Assembly (NCBI RefSeq): GCF_001639745.1
Contig: NZ_LTAX01000002.1
Coordinates: forward strand, 124,001 to 188,000
Source: Marinomonas gallaica
GTDB taxonomy: Bacteria; Pseudomonadota; Gammaproteobacteria; Pseudomonadales; Marinomonadaceae
Reading direction: 5' to 3'
DNA: 64,000 nt
This document shows, piece after piece, positions 46,866 to 56,445 of this stretch (position 1 is the stretch's first letter; each line of letters starts with the position of its first letter). Position numbers and translations under genes: made by a program. A model generated the notes under the pieces. It ran no database searches. It was not told the origin of the DNA and saw nothing but the letters and a program-made list of their open reading frames with translations.

Positions 46866-47362
46866 ACAGTGTTTTGACGTACTTAATCAGCGTATTTATA
46901 GGTGCTCTGTCTTTGGGAGCACCTGCCACCAGTCTACCCGATGAGGCACTAGGGGTGGTTTATATTACCTCGGTAAAAACAGGCAGTTTACCGTTTCTAC
47001 ACGGTATCAAAGGGGAAGGTAACTATCTCACCACCAATGAACAAGGGGAACTTTGTCGGGTTGAACCGGTGATCTTGGTGGCAGGAGGTTTCAACGGTGA
47101 GCACATTGGATTTGGTCAGGGTGACCCAATCACCTTAACCATCTATAACCCCACTGTATCTACTCGCTTGAAACAAGGTAAAAAAACCGTGAGTGCGGAT
47201 TACAACGTATCAGTCGACCCAACTGCTCACCAAGATATTTATATTGAGCAAGGGTTAACACTCGCCGAAGGTTTTGTTTTGCATCCGCGCAAGGCTTGGT
47301 CCAGCTGGTTTGGCTTTCAACCGTCTCAGCCTGACTGTGACACGGCAACTCTTGATAACTAG
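46862..47362 (+). CDS. Secreted protein of unknown function coupled to the DUF805 gene
   Basis: I do not recognise this 166-residue protein. It has a likely signal peptide (1-22) and a beta-rich mature part with GEGNYLTTNEQGELCRVEPVI and two Cys residues that could form a disulfide. It is probably periplasmic. The ATGA overlap with the DUF805 gene points to a functional pair. It ends about 40 bases before a converging transporter gene. Confidence 0.6.
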   Translation: MNSVLTYLISVFIGALSLGAPATSLPDEALGVVYITSVKTGSLPFLHGIKGEGNYLTTNEQGELCRVEPVILVAGGFNGEHIGFGQGDPITLTIYNPTVSTRLKQGKKTVSADYNVSVDPTAHQDIYIEQGLTLAEGFVLHPRKAWSSWFGFQPSQPDCDTATLDN

Positions 47363-47400
47363 ACGCTATAATCTTGTAAGCGTGACGTTTTTTGGGAACG

Positions 47401-48645
47401 TCACGCAGACTCATGCGATTGACGCTGTTGCGGCAGATAATATTGGCGGTAATAAAAAATGCCCAAAGCGAACGCCATTAAAGCCGAAACACCACTGATA
47501 CCAATCGACCAGCGCGGACTCATACTGTCTGCGATCCAGCCGACTAATGGTGCACCAAGTGCTGTACTGCCTAACATCGTTGCCAAGGCGATGGCCATCA
47601 CGCGTCCCCGATAAACACGTACCGTAGACAACTGTAGAAAGGTAAACGAAGAGATCGTCAGTAGCTGAATACTAAAGCCCAAAACCGTCATCATAATCGC
47701 AAAACTGATAAAGTTGGGCGCCACCGCCAGCAGCGTACTGCTCACAGCAACACCAGCCGGTAAACACACTAAAAAGCCAAAAGTCGGTTGCTTGCGACTT
47801 GCCGTCATAAGCGCGCCAGCAATCGAACCAATCGCCATCATTGAGATCAACAAACCATATTGACCAGCATCGCCATGAAACACATGCACTGTCATCGCAG
47901 AAAGATAAACTGGGAAATTCATCACAAACGCAGTCACCATCGCGATCATGACCAATAATACTGCCATTTCACGGTGCTGATTTAGATAACCAAAGCCAGC
48001 TAAGAAACCGGCACTTTCTGCTTTCTCAGTTTTCTCCTGTTGACCGGCTAACGTGCGTTTGCCGAGCAAATACAACGCAACAAGAAGAGGAACAAACGTC
48101 ACAACGTTTAATACGAACACCCAGCCAGCACCCACCCCAGCAATCAAGAGGCCCGCAATAGCAGGCCCAATCAAACGCGCAGAATGAAATGACATGGAAT
48201 TCAAAGACACGGCATTGGACACTTCCTTTTCCGTCACAACATCGGATACAAACGCATGGCGAGCAGGTGCGTCAAAGGCCGCAACGATGCCTAGTCCAAG
48301 AGCACAAGCATAGACGTGCCAAAGTTCAATGACGCCCGATATCGCTAATATGCCCAACAAGAGCGCTAAAAATGCCATTGAGAGTTGCGTCACCAATAGA
48401 AGCTTACGTCGGTCAATCCGATCTGCCGCCCAGCCGGTAATAGGAAGCAATAAGATTTGGGGAATAAATTGCAGGAACACCACAACCCCCACCGCCGCGG
48501 CATTATGATCCGTCAGTTGAGAGATAACGATCCAGTCTTGTGCAGTGCGTTGTAACCAAGAACCAATATTTGAGATAAAGGCGCCGATCACCCAAAGCCT
48601 AAAGTTGGGGTTGGATAATGCTCGGAACGTGGTAGGGAGTTGCAT
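47401..48645 (-). CDS. MFS transporter, probable efflux pump (EntS/DHA3-like)
   Basis: This protein of about 414 residues has 12 predicted spans and opens with TFRALSNPNFRLWVIGAFISN followed by IGSWLQRTAQDWIV, typical of the DHA3/EntS-type subgroup. The loop motif GWAADRIDRRKLLL is between spans 2 and 3. Members export siderophores, drugs or other metabolites. ATG at 48645 fits the family N-terminus; a start at 48720 would add 25 residues encoded by a large inverted repeat. The gene lies downstream of the gcvR-like gene on the same strand. Confidence 0.87.
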   Translation of the reverse strand: MQLPTTFRALSNPNFRLWVIGAFISNIGSWLQRTAQDWIVISQLTDHNAAAVGVVVFLQFIPQILLLPITGWAADRIDRRKLLLVTQLSMAFLALLLGILAISGVIELWHVYACALGLGIVAAFDAPARHAFVSDVVTEKEVSNAVSLNSMSFHSARLIGPAIAGLLIAGVGAGWVFVLNVVTFVPLLVALYLLGKRTLAGQQEKTEKAESAGFLAGFGYLNQHREMAVLLVMIAMVTAFVMNFPVYLSAMTVHVFHGDAGQYGLLISMMAIGSIAGALMTASRKQPTFGFLVCLPAGVAVSSTLLAVAPNFISFAIMMTVLGFSIQLLTISSFTFLQLSTVRVYRGRVMAIALATMLGSTALGAPLVGWIADSMSPRWSIGISGVSALMAFALGIFYYRQYYLPQQRQSHESA

Positions 48646-48657
48646 GTGCTTAAAGAT

Positions 48658-48695
48658 AACCTGTTTCAATGATCTTATAATCATTGAAACAGGTT
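48658..48695. promoter_or_regulatory. 16-bp perfect inverted repeat just upstream of the MFS gene
   Basis: AACCTGTTTCAATGAT and ATCATTGAAACAGGTT are perfect arms around a six-base spacer, ending 12 bases before the MFS start. No T run follows on the transcribed strand. It could be an operator for a TetR/MarR-type repressor or a leader hairpin masking the ribosome site; no such regulator gene is adjacent. Confidence 0.6.
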
Positions 48696-48772
48696 CTAAA
48701 AATGCTGCAACGAATAGCACAATGTTTCCCTGAATTACAGTAAAATTTCTTATTTACGTAGACAGTTCAGTC

Positions 48773-49279
48773 TTACTCAGCTAGCTCCACAACTAAGTCG
48801 CTACTAATCTGTTCGACTGCTTTCTCTAAGTCTCTGGCACTCAGGTTACTGGGCAGTGTAATTTCAAGCTCGGCTTTAAACAGCATCTCTGAACTCATCG
48901 GCGCGGGTTCACAATAGCTGTTTAAGTCAATAACGTTCGCCCCTAAGCTACTCAACGTTTTGGAGACTTCACGAATAATGCCAGTACGATCATTCCCCAT
49001 CACAGATAACACCACCACTTCATCGGAATATGCTCGACGACTGGCCGCTTCAACAGAGACTTTTAACCCCACAGAAGACAATGCTTGCAGAGCTTTGATC
49101 AGACCTTGCTCATGCTCTTTTGGTACTTCAACTGTCACAATCCCAGCAAACTTATCAGCAAGGTGCGCCATGCGACTTTCACTCCAGTTGCCTTGATGTT
49201 CTGCGACAACATGAGATAACGCCTCTACCAATCCTGGGCGATCATCACCAATTACCGTTAACACTAAATGTTGTGTCAT
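48773..49279 (-). CDS. GcvR-like protein with two ACT domains
   Basis: This 168-residue cytoplasmic protein has two ACT domains (LVLTVIGDDRPGLVEALSHVVAEH and VVLSVMGNDRTGIIREVSKTLSSL). This is the architecture of GcvR, the accessory repressor of the glycine cleavage operon, which works by binding GcvA. Relatives with the same layout are annotated simply as ACT-domain regulators. No gcv genes are in the window, so the specific role is uncertain. Confidence 0.8.
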   Translation of the reverse strand: MTQHLVLTVIGDDRPGLVEALSHVVAEHQGNWSESRMAHLADKFAGIVTVEVPKEHEQGLIKALQALSSVGLKVSVEAASRRAYSDEVVVLSVMGNDRTGIIREVSKTLSSLGANVIDLNSYCEPAPMSSEMLFKAELEITLPSNLSARDLEKAVEQISSDLVVELAE

Positions 49280-49517
49280 AAGGCCATCCTATTCTTTTGT
49301 TACTGCTTATTTGTAAGATCAGTATAAACCTGTAATCCCGCTGACGTCAGCAGAGAAATGGAATTTCCCTACCTCATAGTAAAATCACAATAAAAGCTAG
49401 CCTTCCCCTACGCTTACCAGTTTTAGCGAACATACCTATACGCTGTTAACACTTGGTTACTAGACTTTGCCTAAAAAATGAACGACTCTAAGTACTATCC
49501 AAGATGATGGGATCAAG

Positions 49518-51347
49518 ATGAAAGCTTTTACTGTATTGATCGTCGACGATGTACCAGACAACATTGATGTACTGCGCAAAGTGCTAGCGCCGCTAGATTG
49601 CAAGGTATCTGTTGCTACGTCTGCTGAACGTGCGTTATCCATTCTTGAGCAACTAGAGCCTGAATTAATGTTGCTCGACGTCATGATGCCTGGCATGAGT
49701 GGCTTTGATCTATGTAGCCTACTTCGTAAAGATCCGCGTTTTAAAGAAACCCCTATTATATTTGTGACCGGTCGCACCGATGACATCAGTCAAGGCTTCG
49801 CAGTAGGGGGCAATGATTACATCACCAAACCAATCAATACCGACGAAGTGATTGCTCGCGTCACCCATCACAAAGAACGACATCAGATGATGCAGCAACT
49901 GCGTTCTTTAAATAGCGAACTGGAAGAACGTGTACGACAACGTACAGCAGAATTGGTGACCACCAACAAATTGTTGCGCGAAGAGATTAACGAACGGCGC
50001 TATATGCAAGATCGCCTCAAGTATCTCGCTGACCATGATTTTGTTAGCCGAACCCACAACCGTAAGGCCTTAGAGTATTTTGTCGTTGAGCTGATTTCCC
50101 AACCACAAGACAGCTTTCAAGAAGCCTATTATATGTCAGTTGATCTGTCTCGTTTTAGAGTCGTCAATGAAAGCTGTGGGTTAATTGCTGGCGATGAACT
50201 GTTAAGTGAAGCCGCCGAGCTTATTTCACTGATTGTAGGCAGTAATGCTTTTGTCGCACGCCTAAGTGGCGATAGTTTTGCTGTCGTCTATCCAACCGAT
50301 GATTGTTCCGTAGCGAGTAGTATCGCAAACCAACTACATGAGGAATTTTCGCGTTTTAGATTTTTCTGGGGAGAGCGTCATTTTGATATTGGCGCCACCC
50401 TTGCAGTCGTGAAAATTGACCAATCACTGACGTCCTTTGATCAAGTCCTGATGATGGCCGATGAGGTCATGTTCAGCGCTAAGCGCGCCGGCGGTCAGTG
50501 TGTTAGCTACTTTAGCGATGACAACGAGCAAGCAAGCAAACAGAACGCACGACAAAACTGGGCATTACGACTCATTGATGCATTAAAATACGATCACTTC
50601 CGTGTCTATTTTCAGCAGATTTGTCCTCTTAATGCACAAAGCAACGGCATACGAATGGAAACACTGGTTCGCCTTTATGCACCAGACCAAGAAAAAATCC
50701 TGTTCCCCGATAGTTTTTTATTTGCCGCAGAACGTTACCAACTGATTGCAGATATTGATCGTTGGATGATTCGCAAAGTATGTGAATTTCTTCGTGATCA
50801 TCCAGTACAGCAACAACTCATTGAACAAGTCGCCCTCAACCTGTCTGCAACCACTCTGCGTGATGCGCATTTAGTCGATTATATTCAAGATGCCTTAGAG
50901 AAGTATGCGATTAACCCACGTAAGTTGTGCTTTGAAGTCACTGAGACCGAACAAATTATTCACGTACATCGAACATCATCCATTCTCGAACAAATTAAAC
51001 AACTTGGTTGTAGCATCGCTATTGATGATTTTGGCAGTGGCTACTCCAGTTTTAGTTACCTGCGAGACTTTCCATTTGATCATATTAAAATCGATGGCAT
51101 CTTTGCCCGTGAAATCGAACACTCAGATGCCAGCATGGCCATGGTGCAGTCCATCTTAGACGTAGCCAAAAAACTCAACAAACCATGCGTTGTGGAGTTT
51201 GTTGAAAACCAAGGATTGGCCGATCTGTATCAATCAATGGGCATTGAATGGGGGCAAGGTTATCATTTCCATAAACCTGAACCACTCAATGCGGCCAATG
51301 TTGATCTGTGCCTTACTAGGGCAAAAGTATGCGAAGAGTCGCACTAG
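49518..51347 (+). CDS. Response regulator with REC, degenerate GGDEF and EAL domains
   Basis: This 609-residue cytoplasmic protein has a receiver (LIVDDVPDNIDVL, Asp54 in LLDVMMPGMSG, Lys in ITKPIN), a coiled coil, a GGDEF-like domain whose signature is SGDSF and so is probably inactive as a cyclase, and an EAL domain. The EAL residues look intact: METLVR for EALxR, NLSA, FEVTE, DDFGSGYSS, IKIDGIF and VEFVEN. It is likely a phosphorylation-controlled c-di-GMP phosphodiesterase. It overlaps the next kinase gene by 19 bases, so the kinase is its probable partner. Confidence 0.88.
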   Translation: MKAFTVLIVDDVPDNIDVLRKVLAPLDCKVSVATSAERALSILEQLEPELMLLDVMMPGMSGFDLCSLLRKDPRFKETPIIFVTGRTDDISQGFAVGGNDYITKPINTDEVIARVTHHKERHQMMQQLRSLNSELEERVRQRTAELVTTNKLLREEINERRYMQDRLKYLADHDFVSRTHNRKALEYFVVELISQPQDSFQEAYYMSVDLSRFRVVNESCGLIAGDELLSEAAELISLIVGSNAFVARLSGDSFAVVYPTDDCSVASSIANQLHEEFSRFRFFWGERHFDIGATLAVVKIDQSLTSFDQVLMMADEVMFSAKRAGGQCVSYFSDDNEQASKQNARQNWALRLIDALKYDHFRVYFQQICPLNAQSNGIRMETLVRLYAPDQEKILFPDSFLFAAERYQLIADIDRWMIRKVCEFLRDHPVQQQLIEQVALNLSATTLRDAHLVDYIQDALEKYAINPRKLCFEVTETEQIIHVHRTSSILEQIKQLGCSIAIDDFGSGYSSFSYLRDFPFDHIKIDGIFAREIEHSDASMAMVQSILDVAKKLNKPCVVEFVENQGLADLYQSMGIEWGQGYHFHKPEPLNAANVDLCLTRAKVCEESH

Positions 51348-54300
51348 CTCGAACCTTTATTTGCTGGATTATTAGTACTTTTTCTATTTGTGCTTCAACC
51401 TACGTGGCATCTTTTGAGCTTTCCAAAGGGGAGCTGCAATGGCTAGAACAGCATCCAGCTAAAATCGTTTTTACAGGGGACCCTAACTGGCTACCTTTTG
51501 AAGCCTTTGACGACCAAGGACACTACATTGGTATTGTGTCCTCCTTCCTAAAAAAATTTACCGACGATACGGGTATAGAATTTGAATTTCGCCCAACAGA
51601 CTCTTGGAGTGAAACGTTAGAACTGGCGAATAAGCGCGAAGTGGATGTGCTATCTGATGTATTAGGCAGCCTCACGCTACGCGAGCATTACACTTTTACT
51701 AATTCCTACATCAGTAATAATCTAGTAATCATCTCCAACAAAGTTGGAGGGCAAATTACAGATGTCACTGACATCAGCCCCAGCCCAATTGGCATTATTA
51801 AAGGCTATGGCTATACATGGGACCTCTATGAACGTTATCCAGATACGTATTTTGTCGAAGTTGATAATGTTCAGGCGGGCTTAGCTGCATTAGAAGATGG
51901 AAAGTTCAATTACCTCATCACCACGTATGCATTAGGACAATTCCAGCTCAAAACGCTTGCAAAGAATCACCTCAGTATTCGAGGACAACTCCCTGTACAA
52001 GCACACTTGGCGTTTGCAATTCGCAATGACTGGCCACAACTCAATGGTATTTTTAACCGCTGGATAGATTCCCTAACCCCTGAACAACGTTACCAAATTG
52101 CAGAAAGCTGGTATTTAAACAACACCAGTTACTTCAGCAAAGATTCGATCAATTGGGTCTATGTCATTTGGTCTTCCGTGATCATCCTCCTACTCATCAG
52201 CTTTACCAGCTATGCGTGGTACAGTCGCTATCTTATCAACCGTCAAAAGCAGCATTTCAAGGCATCATTATCCGCTATTAATGCGGCGGGCTGGCGTATG
52301 GTGAAGCAGTCCTCTTTTTTCCAAATATCAAGAGCGTTTAAAGACATCCTACCGTTTGATACAGAACACCCGAAAAACCTAAATGACTTAATCAACCTAG
52401 CGCATCCACACGATCAGGAGGCTGTTTACGAAGCGTTTCGCCAAGCACGCTTAAATAGCAACAGACCCATCGATGTCGAATTTCGCTTAAACGGCGACAA
52501 GTCATGCTGGCTCGCAGTCAAAGGCAGTACGATGGACGAGCACAGCAAAAAGCCGTTGCTGATTGGTACGATTGAAAACATCACAAACCGTAAATTGATA
52601 GAGACCGAGAAGCAGCAAAGTAATGCTATTGTCACGCTGTTATTTGAAATTTTACCCGACCTCGTCGTACTGGAGTTATTTGATCAACAGGAACCTATCG
52701 CGAATCGAGCCTATCGCACTTTTTTCAATCAACAATCCCTGTTCGATAGCCTATCCAGCGATCAAAAAAACATCTGGATAAAACAAGAAGAGTCGCTCAG
52801 AAAGACACAAAACCTTTGTCATACCTCAACTTGGGTCTGTCCTGATGCAGAACGAAAAGCGTATCTCAGTATTATTCGAACTCCTTTTGTGAACAGTGAT
52901 AAACAAGTCATTGGGATTTTATCTGTGGCACGAGACATCACAGACACCTTTTTGCTACAGCAGGAATTACAGGAAGCTAAGCATCGCGCAGACCAAGCCA
53001 ATGCGAGTAAAAGCGTATTTCTAGCCAATATGAGCCATGAGATTCGAACACCGTTGAATGCCATCTTGGGCTATGCGCAACTGCTTCAGCAAGAAAACTT
53101 AGGCCAAGAACCAAGTCATCAAATACAACGGATCTACTCAGCAGGCCATCGTCTATTAGGCCTCATCAATGACATCCTCGATCTTTCGAAAATTGAGGCA
53201 GGACGACTGCAACTCAATGAAGCAAGCTTCCCAATCAAAAAAGAACTACAGGAACTTGCCGCCATGCATCGCCAACGAGCTGAATCCAAAGGCCTATCAT
53301 TCCACAGTGACATTCAGCTAAACGATCACGACCATGCCTTCTTGGATAAAACAAAGTTCGGCCAAATAATATCCAATGCTCTGGACAATGCAGTTAAATT
53401 CACCGATCGAGGTAGCATAAAACTCATCGTCGAATACCGCCAAAAACACCTTAAAGTCCAAATTTTAGATACAGGACCGGGAATCAGCCAAGACGACTTA
53501 GATCGTTTATTCTCACCATTCAGCCAAGGCCAAAGTGGCAAAACCCATGGTGGTACCGGACTAGGTTTAATATTAGCTCGACGCTTAGCCGATGCAATGG
53601 GAGGCTCATTTACCTTACACAGTGCAGTGAATCAGGGTACCGAAGTACAAGTGGATTTACCGGTATCACTGATCGTCGAAGATCACCTAGAAAACAAAGA
53701 CATCCAGTGGCGACTGCCACAAGGCAGTACTAAAACAGCCCTTATTGTCGAAGATGATGAACTCAGCCGGGAAATGCTAGAACAAATGCTAAAAAAAATA
53801 GGCTTTAGTGTGTTGCTCGCCGAAGATGGCGAGCAAGCATTGGATTACCTAAACGCCCACGTTGACGTCGTCTTCTCTGATATCCGTATGCCTAATATGG
53901 ACGGCATGGCGCTGATTAAACATATCCGCACCCACTCATCACTTCAAACACTCCCCGTTATTGCCGTCACCGCATCCAGCTTTGATCATGAAAAGCGCCA
54001 CTTTTTGAACAACGGCTTTTCCGACTACATAGCTAAACCCGTCGCTTGGCAACAATTGTGTCAAAGCTTACGCGATCTCATGACGCTCACACCTTGCGAG
54101 AATTCGCTTGAAGAAACCAAGGGACACGCAGATTTGCTTCGCCCTTCTCAGACAAAAGTGAAAATCGATAAAGCCACGCGCGATGAACTGCATCAGCAAT
54201 TTCAGCACGCATGCAAGCTAGGAGATGCCGATGAAGCACTGATTTGTCTAAACAAACTTCAAGATTCCACTTACTCTCCCGATAAATTGGATATAATTAG

Positions 54301-54352
54301 GAAATACCTTGAACGTTATGACTTTGAAGCAGCGCTATCGGTAGATCTATAA
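51329..54352 (+). CDS. BvgS/EvgS-like hybrid histidine kinase with periplasmic solute-binding domain
   Basis: This 1007-residue kinase has a signal/anchor segment (8-28), a periplasmic SBP_bac_3 Venus-flytrap domain (about 40-265, TGDPNWLPFEAFDDQGHYIGI), a membrane span near 280-300, a PAS-like region, the HisKA box [12 protein letters not shown] with His570, a HATPase (GPGIS, GGTGLGLILAR) and a C-terminal receiver with Asp851 (FSDIRMPNMDG). There is no recognisable HPt histidine in the C-terminal 80 residues, so an outside HPt protein or direct transfer would be needed. Its gene begins inside the response-regulator gene. The ligand is unknown. Confidence 0.88.
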   Translation: MRRVALARTFICWIISTFSICASTYVASFELSKGELQWLEQHPAKIVFTGDPNWLPFEAFDDQGHYIGIVSSFLKKFTDDTGIEFEFRPTDSWSETLELANKREVDVLSDVLGSLTLREHYTFTNSYISNNLVIISNKVGGQITDVTDISPSPIGIIKGYGYTWDLYERYPDTYFVEVDNVQAGLAALEDGKFNYLITTYALGQFQLKTLAKNHLSIRGQLPVQAHLAFAIRNDWPQLNGIFNRWIDSLTPEQRYQIAESWYLNNTSYFSKDSINWVYVIWSSVIILLLISFTSYAWYSRYLINRQKQHFKASLSAINAAGWRMVKQSSFFQISRAFKDILPFDTEHPKNLNDLINLAHPHDQEAVYEAFRQARLNSNRPIDVEFRLNGDKSCWLAVKGSTMDEHSKKPLLIGTIENITNRKLIETEKQQSNAIVTLLFEILPDLVVLELFDQQEPIANRAYRTFFNQQSLFDSLSSDQKNIWIKQEESLRKTQNLCHTSTWVCPDAERKAYLSIIRTPFVNSDKQVIGILSVARDITDTFLLQQELQEAKHRADQANASKSVFLANMSHEIRTPLNAILGYAQLLQQENLGQEPSHQIQRIYSAGHRLLGLINDILDLSKIEAGRLQLNEASFPIKKELQELAAMHRQRAESKGLSFHSDIQLNDHDHAFLDKTKFGQIISNALDNAVKFTDRGSIKLIVEYRQKHLKVQILDTGPGISQDDLDRLFSPFSQGQSGKTHGGTGLGLILARRLADAMGGSFTLHSAVNQGTEVQVDLPVSLIVEDHLENKDIQWRLPQGSTKTALIVEDDELSREMLEQMLKKIGFSVLLAEDGEQALDYLNAHVDVVFSDIRMPNMDGMALIKHIRTHSSLQTLPVIAVTASSFDHEKRHFLNNGFSDYIAKPVAWQQLCQSLRDLMTLTPCENSLEETKGHADLLRPSQTKVKIDKATRDELHQQFQHACKLGDADEALICLNKLQDSTYSPDKLDIIRKYLERYDFEAALSVDL

Positions 54353-54418
54353 CATTTAGAATTGGGTCGACATCGATACACTGGATTGTGTGTCCTGAAG
54401 AGAATAAATAATACCCTT

Positions 54419-56332
54419 ATGCTCCCAACAAAACTCTCACAAGTCGAACAAAAAGATGCTGTCAGCCTTCTTTATAACAATCTAGGCATTGGCTTATTCA
54501 TCACATTTGTAACCTCATCGACATTGATCTTTTCATTCCCTCATGCGGATGAGCAACGTTCTGTGCAATTTTTATGGTGGGGCTTGCTGTTACTCATCTG
54601 CATCTTACGCTTTGCAGATCTGTTGTATTTCTTCTTTCGCACCCGACACGCAGATAGGTTTGCCTATGGCAGAGCTTTCCGTCGATTTTCTATAGGAGCG
54701 ATTTTAACAGGGAGTGCTTGGAGTACTTATGCTGTATTGGCTGTGATACAAGACCGAAGTTGGGCGGAACTTGCCATCACATGCATTATTATTGCAGCGT
54801 TTGCGGGCGGTGCTATCAGCCTGCTAGCGGGCTCACGCAAGCTGTCTATCAGTTACTGTGCTGTGATTACTTTACCGTTAGCCATAGCGCTACTGTTCTC
54901 TGATGAGCCGTTCCATGACACCCTATCTTATCTAACGTTTGCTTTCTTTATTGTCATGGCTGTGGGAGCCAATAAAGCAGCGCAGTTCACTTCGCGCTCA
55001 ATACACCTAAAACATCAAAACGACCACTTCTTATCCCATATGGAACAGGAAGTCGCGAAGCGTACTCAAGAAATTTACTCTCTCTCGAATATTGATCCAC
55101 TAACCAGTCTATTCAACCGTAAAGCGTTTTCCGAAAAGTTTAACTATCGCCTACAAACTCAACCAAACAGTCAACTGGCCGTCCTTTTTATCGACCTTGA
55201 TGGCTTCAAAACCATCAACGACTCATTGGGTCATGAAACTGGCGACGCCGTCATCCGAGAGGCGAGTAAACGCATACAGCAAAATATAGAACCCAGCGAT
55301 CTACTGTGTCGTTGGGGGGGCGATGAATTTTTATTAGTGGTTGAACAACATGACCATCTGCTCGAAGACGCTCAAGAGTTAATTACACACATATCGTTTC
55401 CTTATCTTATCGATGGATCAAAGCTCTCCATTGGTGCAACCGTTGGCATCTCTTACTACCCGCAGCATGGCTCCCAACACGATCGTTTAATTCAACGTGC
55501 AGACATGGCCATGTACAACCAGAAACGTTCTGAGAAAGGCCGTGTCGGCGTCTTTGACGAATCGTTGCGTGAACACTTACTACGCGAGCTTCGCCTCCGA
55601 GATCATTTAGAGAATGCCGTACACCGGCACGAACTCTTTTTGGTTTATCAGCCCATTATTGCCACGGACACAGGCAAAATCGATGCCGTCGAAGCGCTCC
55701 TACGCTGGCGCTTAGACAATGAAATGATTCCACCTGATGAATTCATCGGCGTTGCCGAGCAGTACGGCTTTATTCGCGCTATTGGTTTATGGGTACTTGG
55801 TGAAGCCTGTCTCGCGGGGAAACGTATGCATGCGCAAAGCCCTGAACTGGGCATCAGTGTTAACGTCTCTATTCAACAATTGTTGGACGAGGACTTCCCT
55901 GATGAAGTCGCTGCGACGTTGAAACATACGGACTTTCCAGCTCATTGTCTTGACTTAGAAATTACTGAGTCCCTTTTTGCCCACGATAAACGGCGCCTAA
56001 TTGATAACATTGCACGACTTAAGAAAACCGGTATTAAGGTCTCTATTGATGATTTCGGCACTGGCTACTCATCATTGTCTGTGATGCAAGAGTTCGATGT
56101 GGACTACGTCAAGATAGACCGTTCCTTTATCTGGTCTATGGATACTGGTGGCCGCGCCATTGTAGAAGCGGTTTCTCAAATCGCCTCCGCTTTTGACTAC
56201 AAAGTTGTGGCAGAAGGCGTCGAAACGGAAGAACAGCGGCGCCTATTAACCAATATGGGTATTGAGTATCTACAGGGGTACTTATTCTTACCTCCGGTAT
56301 CAGAAGAACAGCTGATGCAGCATTTACTCTGA
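54419..56332 (+). CDS. Membrane GGDEF-EAL protein
   Basis: This protein of about 637 residues has six predicted spans in the first 200 residues (MASE-like sensor), a GGDEF domain with intact RWGGDEF and an EAL domain with intact EALLRW, NVSIQQL, LEITES, DDFGTGYSS, VKIDRSF and AEGVET. Both catalytic signatures are complete, so it may be bifunctional. The inhibitory-site RxxD is replaced by EPSD, suggesting the cyclase lacks product inhibition. The start is taken as ATG at 54419; a TTG at 54362 is possible. It follows the kinase gene closely. Confidence 0.88.
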   Translation: MLPTKLSQVEQKDAVSLLYNNLGIGLFITFVTSSTLIFSFPHADEQRSVQFLWWGLLLLICILRFADLLYFFFRTRHADRFAYGRAFRRFSIGAILTGSAWSTYAVLAVIQDRSWAELAITCIIIAAFAGGAISLLAGSRKLSISYCAVITLPLAIALLFSDEPFHDTLSYLTFAFFIVMAVGANKAAQFTSRSIHLKHQNDHFLSHMEQEVAKRTQEIYSLSNIDPLTSLFNRKAFSEKFNYRLQTQPNSQLAVLFIDLDGFKTINDSLGHETGDAVIREASKRIQQNIEPSDLLCRWGGDEFLLVVEQHDHLLEDAQELITHISFPYLIDGSKLSIGATVGISYYPQHGSQHDRLIQRADMAMYNQKRSEKGRVGVFDESLREHLLRELRLRDHLENAVHRHELFLVYQPIIATDTGKIDAVEALLRWRLDNEMIPPDEFIGVAEQYGFIRAIGLWVLGEACLAGKRMHAQSPELGISVNVSIQQLLDEDFPDEVAATLKHTDFPAHCLDLEITESLFAHDKRRLIDNIARLKKTGIKVSIDDFGTGYSSLSVMQEFDVDYVKIDRSFIWSMDTGGRAIVEAVSQIASAFDYKVVAEGVETEEQRRLLTNMGIEYLQGYLFLPPVSEEQLMQHLL

Positions 56333-56388
56333 TCCTAAACCGATCATCAAGTGTGTTCGGATTATGAATCAATTCTGTAACCATCTCG

Positions 56389-56415
56389 AAAAGGCGCGCT
56401 ATGCGCCTTTTTTTT
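56389..56415 (+). terminator. Rho-independent terminator after the GGDEF-EAL gene
   Basis: AAAAGGCGC, loop GCTAT, GCGCCTTTT followed by further T. It marks the end of the second c-di-GMP signalling operon. Confidence 0.92.
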
Positions 56416-56445
56416 GTCAAACTGATAATAAACTTGGAGATGGAT

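Noticed and set aside
54100-54352. HPt domain at the C-terminus of the BvgS-like kinase
   Set aside because: The region is helical but has no His-x-x-Lys-Gly motif, unlike the kinase at 27037, where AHTLKG is clear.
56401-56445. Longer N-terminus for the DUF3750-type lipoprotein
   Set aside because: The extension starts inside a Rho-independent terminator and would hide the lipoprotein signal; the ATG at 56446 has a good ribosome site.
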